In this document: piece by piece, positions 21,901-33,500 of the stretch | Numbering within the stretch: the first letter of the stretch is position 1 | How the letters are laid out: each line of letters opens with the position of its first letter | NCBI GenBank assembly: GCA_001792895.1 | Contig: MARA01000002.1 | Span: forward strand, 620,001-684,000 | Reading direction: 5' to 3' | Length of the DNA: 64,000 nucleotides | Origin: Lentinus brumalis | Lineage: Eukaryota > Basidiomycota > Agaricomycetes > Polyporales > Polyporaceae | Position numbers and translations under genes: made by a program | The notes under the pieces: model-generated | What the model saw: the letters and a program-made list of their open reading frames with translations, nothing else | What the model was told of the DNA's origin: nothing | Databases searched by the model: none

Positions 21901-22855
21901 CACTGCATGACGAAACATGGGGAGACCATCCGAGCGCTGTCAGAGTCCCCGGTGGTTGGTGCAAGATTCCGGGACTTCATAGCTCGTTGGGAGATGAACA
22001 TGGAGCCGCCACCAGTGGAGAAGATCGAGAGGTACGTGTTCTCCCCGCGGCCCCTCTCCTTTTCTAATGAATCCTCGCAGAATCACGCCGACTACGCCGC
22101 AACGCTGGGGCCAAGGCAAGTTGCTGGACACCGCCGAGGAGGACTACTTCAACGGCGAGGACGAGGAGGAGGAGATGATTCACATCGTCAGCACGCCGCC
22201 GCCCCGAGGCACCATGAAGCGCAAACGCACCGGCATGCGCCAGACGGGCATCCCCGTCCGCGCCCCGCCCAAGCCGCCATTCAACGGCCTTGCGCGCCTG
22301 ACGCCGTTCAGTGGTCTCGTCGACTACGGCGGCGACGACGATCTCGGCGGGTCAGAGGAGAACATCACACCTACGCTCGGACGCGACTCGCCCGTGCCTG
22401 GGGGCTTCATCCCCGTGTCGTATAACAACCCTTCGGAACCGCCCTCGAGTCCGCGTATCTCGCACCGCCAGGTGTCGATCAAGTCTCCGCTGTCGCCAGA
22501 GGAGGACGGCGACATCCTGGACGCGCTGTCGAAAGGCGGCTCGTCGCTTCTTCCAAGGATATCCGGGATGTCGGACGCTGGTTTGGGCAGTAAACGACGG
22601 CGCGATGACGATGACGACGAGATGCTGGAGCGTTTGGCCAACAAGTCGAAACGATTGACTCCCGGTCCAGTCTCACCGACACCAGAGTCTGACTCACCAG
22701 GACCTGGGAAGGCAGCGCCTCCGAAGACGCCAGAGGAGGGGCCGAAGAAGCTAAAGCTGAAGTTTGGTGCGGTAGGTGCTGCGGTGGCCTCGTCAGCGTC
22801 GCCTCAAAGCAGTAGTCCTTCAAGTACTGGTACGAAGGACGGGGACAATGGTTAG
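18902..22855 (+). CDS. PSY2: protein phosphatase 4 regulatory subunit 3 (SMEK/Psy2)
   Basis: The first exon is 18902-19418, followed by about ten more. After a Ser/Pro-rich leader comes a PH/EVH1-like domain (KRVKVYELIGSRWVDQGTAF, LIVWTEPDGVDYALSFQDPE). The SMK-1 domain follows (EYIKALIDVFHQAEDLESL, LHALFGCMQTI, YDDPEFPNYKANYRDFLRE, THIQNDQMFLREIAGMFMDD). ARM-like helices come next (QHSFRSHFFVLSSNIAPRVA, RFFRTCLRLKNGNLFKHMIK), then a long acidic and Ser/Pro-rich tail ending in KKLKLKFGAV. This matches PP4R3, which directs PP4 to substrates such as gamma-H2A and Rad53 in DNA damage recovery. The leader before the EVH1 part is longer than in yeast. Joins are supported by frame and by family conservation. 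Confidence 0.92.
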
Positions 22856-23427
22856 CACGGATGGGCTTGCTGGTGTTTAATCTTATGCTCGGTTCATTCC
22901 CGGTCGTACAGCTATGTCGATACGCACGCATGTTGTAGAATCCCCTTTACTGATCCATGTTGTTCAACGTCTCAACGCTCAGCACTGCTGCTTGCGCGTA
23001 AATAGTAGTATACATATCGTGAGGAACAGGAACGTGCTATGTACCCAGGCGAGAGACTAGCAGAACAGCATGTATGCAAAATGCAGGACAACGGAGCACG
23101 AAACAGTACTTTATGCGGACAAGCAACGCAAATCTGAGTCGGAAAAACTAAGGGATACTACGGCGACGAGAGACGGCCAACTATAAGCATCTGTAGAATT
23201 CATTTATAGAGCTGGGATTGTGGGACCAGTATGTGAGCGATGAAGGGTGATGGATGGTGCGCGAGATGTGCGACGGAACTGATGGAACGTCCAGGAATGT
23301 ACGGAGGTAACAGTAAATATGGTGCGGTGAGAGGAGAGAGATGAGAGGTTGAGTTCACATAATTGGTACATGCAGGGGCGATTGCTAGTGCAAACTTGCG
23401 ATGGTCATCAACCGACGCAGCTGGCCT
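22856..23427. other. convergent 3' region, no gene seen
   Basis: Between the stops of PP4R3 and the Whi3-like gene; AT-richer than its surroundings, with repeated stop codons in all frames. Probably holds both 3' UTRs. Confidence 0.5.
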
Positions 23428-26400
23428 CTAGATGGCCGTCGCCGGGGTAAGATGTGCGAGATGGTCGTTGCTGGCGTCAGCGCTGGGCTGATCGGGTATC
23501 GAAGTATGAGGAATGCCGAAAGGAGAGAAGGGAGAAGTGCCCGACGGGAAGCCAAACCCCTGTGGGTTAGCGCGAGGGAAAGACGTCGACGTCGCAAGAG
23601 GACCGCCAAACGTCCCTGAAGGAAGCGGCGGCGAGAAGAACCTGGGAGGAGGGGGAGAAGTGGTATAGTGGTATGAGGAGGTCGGCGACGTCATGCCCGA
23701 GGTATCGCGACGAATGGCACGGATCGTGTCCGCAGAATCTGCATGGCGAGTGTAGGTGTCACCAGGAAAGACGGGGTCGCGATTGCCATCCAACACCTCA
23801 CGGCTGTGTTGATGCTGCTGTTGCTGCAAGGATGGACCATTACCACCGCTGTTGGGGGTGCGGACACCTAGCGGGTTCTTGCTGTACGACAGCCGGATGC
23901 CACCGTTCCTGACAAGACCGTCCAAGTTCGCGCCGTAGAGGCCGGTCAACGCCTGAGTCGCATACTCCACGTTCTCGAACTGCAACACATGCTCAGTATC
24001 CAGACAATATCGTACCCCACATTATGAACGCACCTCAACGAAGCACATGGGCCCGTTACTCTTCTGACGGAAGCAGAGCTTGCGGTAACCCGGTTGCTTC
24101 GAGAACAGCTCCCTCAGGCGATCCTCGAGGTAGCTGAGGGTATGCCCGCCAGGAGAGGTCGAGGTGGGCAAATTGCCGACATACAGCGTGTTGATGGGCG
24201 GGTTCTGATCACTGCCCGTGCGCCCACCCCCGAGCTGGTGCCGGAAGCAGGGGATGGCAGCTGCGGAGAGGTAGACCCAGACTCTGTTGACACCGCCAGC
24301 GCTCCAACAGAACGAACAAGTTCTTCTTCATGTCCGCTCAGCGAGCCGCTGACGCTGGAGGCCTTCGAGTTGGGGAGAGACGACGTCTGTCCGAACGGTC
24401 CGTGAATGGAGTGCGATTGCGGCTCGCTACTCGGCGACTGCGGGTGTGGGCGAGTAGGGAGGGACGGATGACTGGGCAGCGAGGACGTGACGGAGTCGGG
24501 AGAGAACAGACCGCGACTAGTGGGTGCGGAGTGGCCATCTCGAATAGCCATAGCCTCGAGCATAGGCGGTGAAGTCGCCGAGGGTGATGGAGGACGAGCA
24601 GGAAGGCCAGACAGATGATGCTGTGGCACGCCCATCTTCCTCAATGCCGCAGAAGCGCTAACATCCCGCAAATTGCCCCAAGGACCTGTCAAGCCCTCAG
24701 GCTGAGATGGTAAGTTGTGTCCAGAAGGCGGCGACGATGGCAGGTTAGGCCCATGGGAAGCCATACCGTTACCGTTCTCCGCGGAGAGAAGGGAGTTCGC
24801 GCCTTGACGAACCATCTGCTGAGGAACGGAGTGGAACGCCTCGAATGCGTAGGAGTTCTGTCGCGCCCGCGCTACCTCTTTCTCCTTCTCCCTACGCTTG
24901 CGCTCCCGCTCGTCCTCCTCAGCGCGCTCGCGAGGTCCACGACTGCCATAAGCGCCGAGACCCACCGAAGAGAAGTCTCCCCGCCTGCGGTCGCGGTCAT
25001 CATCGTCGCGACCATCAAACATCCTGTCGCGCCTCTGACCGAAACCATTCAGGTCGATGCCCATCGCCCCGAGCGCTCCTAGTTGCTTATCGCGCTGGGT
25101 AAGCGCTTCGCCCGCAGCTGGGAGACCAGGGAGCCCCGACATGTTGTCAGGTCCTGCTGCCCCAGGAACGCCGCCTGGGAAAGAGGGGAGGCCCAAAGGA
25201 CCGACGCCAGGGCCACGCTTGGTGTGGAGGTTCTTCTTCGCCATCTCGGCCTTCAAGACGGCGCCCTTTTCAACGTCGACGCGGCGGCCCTGCAGAACGT
25301 CGCGAGCCTCCAGAGCTTCAGCCCGCGTGCGGAACTTGGCGAACCCGATGATCTGCTTGCGAGGGGGCTGCATGGCCATGTTGTTCTGCATGAAGTGACC
25401 GTCGTCATTGATACCAGCCGAAGGCCAGGATGCCATGCCGTCCCGGGCGCCGTCGATGAGAGCACTACCTTGATTCATGCCGACAAGGTTATACGGGTCG
25501 TTGTTGCCACCAAAAGGTAGAGAAGGGCCCTGACGGGCGCCTTGGCCGTTCGCATTGCCATACGACGTCGATTCCTTGTTGGGGATCTTCAGTGTGGCCG
25601 CCTCGAAACCAGACGAGAACGTGAACATGTTTTGGAATTCGCGTTCCTGATAACAAGAATAGGAGATGTCAGCGCGCTGTCACGAAGACACTGACATCGA
25701 AACATTACGTACCGACATGTCGTCTGGGAACCCTACGACGAAGATAGTTGAGATCTCTTCCTGCACCTGGGAACTGGGCGCGGGGCCGTTCGCGTGATTC
25801 ATGCTCGGAGCGCTGGTTGCCCCGCCACCCTGAGCACTGTTTTGTCCCGGCCCCGAACCGCTGCTGACCAGTTGGAGACCGTACTGCGGCTGCGGATGGG
25901 AGCCGTGAGTCAAAGGATGACTGCCGAGACCGTTAGCGAACGATGTTTGGTAGGGGTGCTGGTGGTTCAGCGTTTGGCCATTCTGGAGGAGACTCTGGGC
26001 ACTCGAAACACCGCCTTGCTGCTTCTGGAGAAGAGTGGGGGTAGCGTCGAGGCCTTGCCTGAATGGGTCGACGAAGAGCGGCTTGCTCTGCGAACTCCCA
26101 TTCAGGCCCCCGTTCAGCTGTGGGCCACCCGGAGTGAAATCGAACGAGCGGCCCGCATGTTGTAGGGAGTCAAGGCCGTGCGGCAGAGCTGCCTGCGACT
26201 GTGACGGGGCCAGATGGGACATGGAGTTTTGGGAAGCTCCAAACAAATCGTTCGACGTCGGGTATGTGGAAGGGAAGGTGTTGGTGGATTCACGGAAGGA
26301 AGTGGGGTGTCGCGAGCGGTTGGGGAATGATGTGAAGGACGTGGACGTCTTGACAGGAGCAGCAGCGAAACTGCCGTTGGCCCTCGAAGCGAAATTAAGA

Positions 26401-26821
26401 GCATCGGGCTCCGTCGAAGATAGTGAATAGTCAGAAGTGGGGAGTCCGACGCTGTGGACGCTGTTGTACATTGAGTGGATGGTATTGTTTTGCGATCCTT
26501 GGTGAAAGAAGTCTGTACTGTGCTGAGGAGACTTGAGATGGTTGACGAAAGCGTGGTTTGGGGAATCTGCACGGGGACGAGTTGTGATTGCATGGAGATG
26601 TGGTATGGCATGGAGGGAGATCCGACCGAGGATGCGGTGGACAGAGACCCGAAAGTAGTCGCGGATGCACCGGCCGCTTCTGAGTCAGATGAGGATACCG
26701 GCTCCGCGTCCCCCTGAGCGTCGATGTTGTCGAGGAGGGACCTGTTGAGGTAGCCCTCGTCGGTGGACTGGGTGGGCGTGAAGGTGGGATGTGGGCGTCG
26801 AGCAGCGAGAGAGGAAGTCAT
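23428..26821 (-). CDS. WHI3: Whi3-like RRM RNA-binding protein
   Basis: Starts at the ATG at 26821. The N-terminal third is low-complexity, Ser/Gln/Asn-rich. A first RRM-like segment ([15 protein letters not shown], then [10 protein letters not shown] and [20 protein letters not shown]) is followed by an Arg/Asp-rich helix ([20 protein letters not shown]). The C-terminal RRM reads [15 protein letters not shown], then [32 protein letters not shown] and [17 protein letters not shown]. This order matches Whi3-type proteins, which bind and hold cyclin mRNAs in condensates and control cell cycle and morphology. Introns are clear before FENVEY and after PDDMS. Two joins are uncertain: near 26530-26590, and near 24261-24313, where a 53-nt intron is needed to restore frame before the last RRM. 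Confidence 0.85.
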
Positions 26822-28147
26822 AACGGACAATGGACAACAATAGGAACGAGCAATGAGGGGTAGGAAGACAGGAAGAGAGGACGACGAAGCAAGGACAATT
26901 CAGAGTTCAAACATGAACAGCCGGGGCGGCGACGAGGAGAGCTGAGCAGGAAAACGCGTGCGACTGTCTTATAAATACAGACAGGCGAAGGACTAGAGCA
27001 GATAGAGGCGATAGAGTAGGCGGGGACGACGTGCAGAGATGAGGGGATGCGCGACGCGTGCGAGTGAAGCTGAAGGAGCGAGTGACGCGGAGGTTTGAGA
27101 GCGATGCACGAGGCAGCGAGGGAGATAGCAGCAGCGGCAATAGATAGAAGGGGCTGGAGGACGTTTCGGACAGCGAGGAGAGGGGTGCGCTCGCTGTGGC
27201 TGGCGTCGAGCAAGGGCTCTGATCGAGGATGTGGGTCAGAAGGCGGGCGGCCGGACACCCCGGACTGCACAACGCCCCCATTCAGCCCGCGCCCCGTTCC
27301 CACGCACGGGCCATTCCGTGTACAAACCTTGACAAACCTAACCTTAATTGCCCAAACAAGCCCTGCACGTGATGAAAGCCGCACTCACCAGCGTCTACTC
27401 TCCCCAGTCGCGAGGGCGTCGTCATTGTTCGCCCAGCTGGGCAAGACGCATACAGTCAGTCTTGCGTGGTGCAAAAAGGTGCAAAGCGACAGTGCAACTG
27501 GCCGTCGATTGCGGATGGTCTGCTATCGACACCAGTCAAGTAGAGCGAGCAACTGAGCAGCGAGCGTGAACATCGCGGTTGGCGGCATGAGAGGATGGAG
27601 GAAGGAGGAGGAAGCAAAGAGGCAAAGGCCAAGGACGCTCTCGTCTCGTGGGCCACGCGAAGATTGGGTCTCTTCACAGTGATATTCAATATTTTCTGCC
27701 GAATCTAACCGTTCTTTCATTCTTCCGGTCGCTGCCTCGCGAGCTCCGTTCAACCCAGCCTGGATTCTGTCCTTGTATAGCACTCCGCGCTGGACTCAAT
27801 TACTGTAGAGAATACGATAGCCTACATCCACGCCGGCAGTCCTACACAACCGTAACAATGACAAACAGCAGACGTAGAGGTGCGGTGATATCCAAGCTCC
27901 CATGAGAAAATGTCCATGCAGGTATGGGATATAGAACGCATAAGAGGGTCAAGACGAGGCCCTGCCGCACCCTGGCCTGAGCAAGACTCGCGCCAAGAGG
28001 CGAAGGAAGATCTTGCGAATGCCAGAAACTGATTGGACACGGAGTAAACCCATGCAACTTGCTGGGATGACTGACCGTAAAGACTCACCTCCACGACCGT
28101 CCACATAATGCGACGAGCAGGCGTCCGTGCAGAGCACGAAGGGCTCA
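26822..28147. other. long intergenic / leader region
   Basis: About 1.3 kb without a supported gene, upstream of the Whi3-like gene and downstream of the small membrane protein. A TATA-like TTATAAATA lies at about 26970 on the plus strand; its complement TATTTATAA on the minus strand sits about 150 bp upstream of the Whi3-like ATG. Plus-strand sequence at 26840-27200 is rich in purines. A long leader is plausible but not shown. Confidence 0.4.
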
Positions 28148-28537
28148 TCACCTGGCGAATGCTCCCGCCTCTGCCCTTGCCCCGCCTGCCCTGGTAGCCT
28201 CAACCTGCAGCCCCGTCATGAAGCTCACAAACGCCAATATCGCAACGGCCCATATTGCGGCACTGATGAAGCGCCATCGGGCTCGGTGATTCGCCTCCGC
28301 AACGGCGTGTGGCGAGCGAGGATCGTAGTATGGCAGCAGCTGCGCTTGCTGAGCTATCGGTGTAGGCCCGTAGTACGGAGCATGAGCAGGGAAGGACAGC
28401 GGCGAAACGGGGCTGCCTGAGCTGATCGACGGGGCTGCCTGGTTCGTCGACAGATGCTGCTGGTCCGAACCAGCGTGCTCTGAGTACGCTGGCGGCGGCG
28501 TGAGGGGCTTTCCGGACTGCTGGGGTGCACCCGACAT
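28148..28537 (-). CDS. small tail-anchored-like membrane protein
   Basis: A single exon of 129 residues from the ATG at 28537. The first 85 residues are Pro/Ser/Tyr-rich (PLTPPPAYSEHAG, FPAHAPYYGPTPIAQQAQLL), with a PPAY motif that could bind WW domains. A single hydrophobic span follows (RRFISAAIWAVAILAFVSF-like, residues about 90-112), then a short basic and Ala/Gly-rich end. This suggests a single-pass protein with a cytosolic proline-rich face. Many basidiomycetes carry similar short hypotheticals. The function is unknown. The PPxY is seen; its role is an inference. Confidence 0.6.
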   Translation of the reverse strand: MSGAPQQSGKPLTPPPAYSEHAGSDQQHLSTNQAAPSISSGSPVSPLSFPAHAPYYGPTPIAQQAQLLPYYDPRSPHAVAEANHRARWRFISAAIWAVAILAFVSFMTGLQVEATRAGGARAEAGAFAR

Positions 28538-28719
28538 GGTGGCAGGCTGCAAGCACCTGCGCCTGGAACCGCTAATAAGATGAAGTCACCGTAACCCTAA
28601 CCCAAGCCCCGAACTTGCACACATTGAGATTCGTCCATGTCAGGTACGACATGAGTACACCTACGCTACTATAAGCACTGCGTGTCGAATACCTCAAGCG
28701 AGAAGCCGATGGTGTGTGG

Positions 28720-29264
28720 TTATGACGAATGGTAGTGAACTGGGTAAGAAAGGTCACGCGCGGGATGTTTGGCGTTCTTCCTGATGTTGATATGCAACCC
28801 ACGAATCCGGTCGCCGACCTCGCCAATACTCTTGAGGGTCTTGTAGAACGCCTGAAAGGAGGAAGATAGCTCGGAGGCATCCCCAATTTGCCATACGCCA
28901 GGAGGGTAGAGAGCGTCGTATATTGAAGCTATGAGAGGTACGCGCGCACTCAGGCTACGGGCGAGATTATCGCTGTCAACCCCAGACCGAACCACGACGT
29001 GCGACCATAGGAGAGGAGCATTGAGAGCGACATCTCGCCACCTCCGGCATACAAATAGGAGGGGGTGCAAAGTTCTAGCGTCTCGAAGAGTGGTACCAGA
29101 TCGCCAGTGACAGGTCCTGCGGTGGTGACGGATGTCCTGACCAACGAGAATATACGTGTCATGACTTCGGTAAGCACCCAATGAATCGGAGCATGCTCGC
29201 TATGAAGCAAGGCAGCCAGGTTGGCCGCATCCCGGGGATGATCTTCAAGGATAATAACTAGCAC
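28720..29264 (-). pseudogene. broken F-box gene, unrelated to the local family
   Basis: One frame gives HAPIHWVLTEVMTRIFSLVR, an F-box-like start. The continuation is in another frame: HPLLFVCRRWRDVALNAPLL, then WSHVVVRSGVDSDNLA and FYKTLKSIGEVGDRIRGLHI. The VCRRWRDVALNAPLLWSHV block is characteristic of agaricomycete F-box proteins. A shift between about 29050 and 29140 is not explained by a normal-size intron, and the protein stops early (TAA near 28720) without the usual LRR body. The upstream start is unclear. It is therefore called a truncated, frameshifted copy. Confidence 0.55.
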
Positions 29265-29756
29265 AATCGTACGTCAGAACTACGATCTCTGTGAGGGCGC
29301 AAAGATACGAACCAGCTGCTCGTTGGTTCTGAGCTCGTTACATACCACATGAGCGTGGTAAGATAGGGTAAGATAGACACAATCAAGTTGCACAACCCAC
29401 CGTGCTTCATATCCAGTGTTGATGTTTGCAGGTTCTTCAATCAGTTGTTCCGCCTTTAATGCAAAGCTGTTTCAGACGATCCATCCGAGTCGCCCCAGTG
29501 CTTGATGGTGTAGTACTAGTCTGTCCGATTCATGGATAGTGAGACTTCGGTCTACACTGCAAATCCCGGGACACCAAGTCAGGCGGTCGTGGTCAACGTC
29601 GAGTGCAAGAACGAAACATGATGCATGAGCGCTGAGCGACGCGACGCGACGCGTTCGCACGCGCTCGCGTGAACCTGCTGAGGCCCCACCTTGAGGGGAC
29701 AACGTCGGGAACTCCTCTTTTGCTCTGTTCAAACTCGTATGCTTTGCTTATTACAG

Positions 29757-30420
29757 AGATGGAGAGCCTCCCACCGAGCTACCGCACGACATCTGCACTC
29801 TGCCGCGCACTCGCGGTGGCTTTGCTTCTCGCTCAACCCGCGTCAACTCAGTTGCCGTCTCAAAGGCCTCTTCAGCGGAAGTTGAGAAGAAAGCAGAGAC
29901 TGATGCAGTGAGACCCCCTTGATGATCTTACTCTCCTCATGGCGAATGTAGACTCAGTCTCAGTCGCTGTGTCAATGAAGGCAAAAGCCCTTGTAATGTA
30001 TTAACAGGATATCGCGACACTATTCCGTCTCGTTTCTGAGTTCACCAACCCCCCTCAACTCACACCTGCATCTACCGTTCTCTTGGTGTGGCTTAAAGGA
30101 GATGAGCGGGCAGACTGCACCCCAGAAATTATCGTCGTGCATGTCACAAGGATTCATCAAGAACCAAAAAAATATAGCACGTTCATGTTCTTAGATGCGC
30201 AAGACAACTCACTTCAGCTTCCACCTCAACTGGACCGTTCAAGAAGCTAAGGAACCTCTACCTCGAACAGTGAGGCCCGTACGCGCCAGAACATTCAAGC
30301 GTAATGTGGCCGATATTGTGCGTGATCGTGCCCATGAGTCCTCAATGTTCGCATTCAGGGCTGTCCGTTGAAGCCGCGATGATGCAGCAGGTACTAGCAG
30401 ATATCAACAGTGACCATTAG
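29757..30420 (+). pseudogene. decayed relic of the local F-box family
   Basis: DNA at 29757 reads as MESLPP, then after a one-base shift ELPHDICTLPRTRGGF, closely matching the start of paralog A (MESLPPELLHEICTLACTDGG). Further on, QDIATLFRLVSEF (about 30007-30045) matches DLVALFRLVSRDL, and GPFKKLRNLYLEQ (about 30230-30270) matches GPFKKLGSLYLEP, followed by a stop and FKRNVADIV matching FKRNFDNFL. Large internal parts are missing and frames change, so this copy is dead. It is the only family member in the 4-43 kb block and shows that the family once spread there. Confidence 0.7.
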
Positions 30421-30548
30421 ATACGCGCGTGACATATGTAGTTACTTTTGCGGCGTGCCAGATACACGTACTGATACAGCAGTCTATGCGAACGTCGAAA
30501 GCAAATGCAAACAAGACGGAACATCCAAGAGGGACAGCGCAAGGTCCG

Positions 30549-33500
30549 CTATCGGACCTCCAACGAGATCTTGATACCCATGGACGCGAGCTCGGCGCAG
30601 AGGTACCGGAAGACATACGGTACCGCGATGATGTCCATGTCGCCGCCCTTGGCCGCCGGACCCAGAACGTGCTGCGAAGGTATCGAGACGCGGACGTCGG
30701 CATGGCCGTTGACCGCGGCGGGTGCGTGCCCGTTGGCCAAGGCTTGCCGTTGTCTTGTCTCCTCTTCTTCCGCTGCAGCGCGACACACTCTGCAGTACTC
30801 ACCGCCTGGTCCAGTAGGCTTGAGCGAGCCGGACGCGCCGATGACCATCTCGCCAAGGCTGACGTCGTCGTACCCGAGCGAGATCAAGCTGCCGCACGTC
30901 CTGCACACCCAGGCGGTCGAGTAGTCCGAACAGTTCATGAGACGGTCCTGCAGAAGGAACGCCGTCCCGTGAGCGATGAGGGCGTCGCGCTCCATCTCTC
31001 CGAAACGGATACCACCAGCGCGTTTGCGACCCTGAAGTAGGCGGTAGTGAGACTCCATGGTGACGAACGGGTTGGAATAGCGAAATTGGCTTACCTTGAC
31101 GGGCTGGCGCGTCACCGGGTCAACGGGACCCGTCGTCCGCACCTGGAACTTGTCGAGGACCATGTGCCGCAGGCGCTGGTAATAGACGACGCCGATGTAG
31201 ATGTCCGCTGCGAACTCCTGGCCGGTGATCCCGGAGTACATCGGCTCGTTCCCATAGTAGTTGTACCCGGCGGCAAGGAGCTGCTCGCCGAAATACTCGA
31301 TCGCCGTGTCTTCTTCTGTGAACCTGTGTGTGTGGGGATTGTCAGGAAAGATCGAGGCAATCGAGCCTAGGGAACGGCTGTAATCAGGGATTCGGTGGAC
31401 TTACTGGAATGGTGTGGCGTCCTGCGCGAGACCGTGCATGGCACCGGCCTTTCCTGCCATGCTCTCGACTAACATGCCTATGGTCATACGGGACGGGAAG
31501 GCGTGCGGGTTGATGATGACGTCCGGCTGCATGCCGCTTTCCGAGAACGGCATGTCGATCGCTGGCCACTTCTGCGAACAGACACCCTTCTGTCCGTGTC
31601 GCGAGGAGAACTTGTCACCGATTACGGGTGCACGGGTGATACGAAGGGTGATGTTTATCTTCTGCAGCTCTTGGTCTCCAGCGTCACTGCCTTTGTAGCA
31701 CAGTGCGTCAGTCTGAAGGTTGAATGGGGAGAGTGGATGAACTCACCAAGTAGACGGACTGTGTCGACGTAGGCAACCTCATCACCCTTGTACTTCGCAA
31801 ACTTCGTCTTGCCGATCGTGTCGTCGAAATACCCGGCGATGGGATCTCCCGGATTGAGCCTCGCGCCGACGAATGGCAAGCCATCGATGTCAATTAACTT
31901 CGCCGCAGGATGCTGTCTGTCACCCTCCTCTGTGCGAATCTCCGGACCTAACCCGAAGTGAAGCGTCGGCGTCGAGGTCGCCCGCCGTGAGCCTGTGAGC
32001 TCCTGCAGATCCACCGTATACGCCTTGTACACAGTGCCGTATCCGAAGCCGCGCTCGTGCGCGGACTTGTTCAGGATCATGGCGTCCTCCATGTCGTATC
32101 CGGTGTACGAGATGACGGCGACGATGGCGTTGGTCCCATTCGGGAACGAGTCCATGCCGTACGTGTTGTGCAGCGCAGGGCGTACGACTGGTGTTTGGCC
32201 GGTTTGCAAGCGGTACAATTTGTTGTCTGTCCGGTGCTGGAGGGCGGTCGCGGGTGTCCCCATAGTTTGCTTACCCATCTGGCACTGGTAGATATTACGT
32301 GGACTCTGTTGACCAACGTGCATGTCAGATGTGCAGGTAAGACCCTCGGGATGAGGTGCTCACCTGGTTGAAGTCTGAGAACGGCGTGAGGTTGGCGAGG
32401 ATCGACAAGAAGTTTGTGGGCGAGTGCTCCACATGTGTCGACACTCCGTCCTCAATCTCCGCTGGTGTACATGCGATGTCCATGTACACTTGCTCGAACG
32501 ACCCGACCTGGTCGTCCCTCCCGTTCGCCAGGTACTTAACAGGCCGCATCATGCGAGAGCGGCTTGCAAACAGGTACAGGCCAGGGTACTGCCCACCTTT
32601 CGACACTGGCACGAACCCGATCTCGAGGTCGAGTGGGACGTTGTGCTTCCCCTCTGTCTTCCATATTCGCAGACTCGTCGCGAGCTGCTTGCAGACGGAT
32701 GCAGGGGCCCAGCCAATGAGGTTGCCATCGAGCTGGATGCAGAGGTTGCGCCGACCGTCGACAGAGGGTGTGAACGCCTGGGTCATGCCGTGCGCAGCGA
32801 GGAGCCCGGGGATGTGGGCGACGGAGAGGGGTGCTGTGACGATGCGGCAGGTGCGGGAAAGGTGGTTAAGAAGACCGCAGGGAGAACCATCGGGGGTGTG
32901 TACGGGGCAGAGGAAGCCCCATGCTTCTGGAAGGAGCTTTCGGACGGTGGTCGTCTTGAGCTCGGCGAAGAAGGCACCTCGATGGATCGAGCGGAAGTGG
33001 CTGATGTACCGCATCCAGTTCAGCTTCTCGGCGACGATAGTGAAACCGGACGCTTGCTGCAAGTCGAGACCCGTCGGTGATACGAGATTACCGGTGGCGA
33101 GGAAGTTCGACATCTTCGCGCCAATGTCGTAGTTCGTCCGGGCCAGGACCTTCTTGATGTACCGCTCTGTGACGACTGCGTTAGCAATTGCATGTAGTCA
33201 AGTACGCCGCACGCACTGTCGAAGAAGTCGACCGCGGGGTTCGAAGTCCGGACATCGATGGCGATGCCCTCCCGGAAGCCGTTCAAGGCTTCCTCCAGGC
33301 GCTCCTTGATGATCATCCCATACAAGGTGCCCGGAAGGAGCACCTCCTGATGCTGAGGCGAGTCGGGGTTGTCGACACTACATGACTTGGAAACAACGGC
33401 GTATAGCTTCCTCAGCATGAACCTGATCGCGAACGTGAGTATGCGACCCGAGCGACCATGTAGCTTGACCTACAGGAGCATGCGGAACTTCTCTCGAGGG

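Noticed and set aside
26818..27384. 188-codon minus-strand frame upstream of the Whi3-like gene
   Set aside because: No splice or protein evidence, Ser/Pro/Leu composition of GC-rich noncoding DNA, and overlap with the likely promoter and leader.
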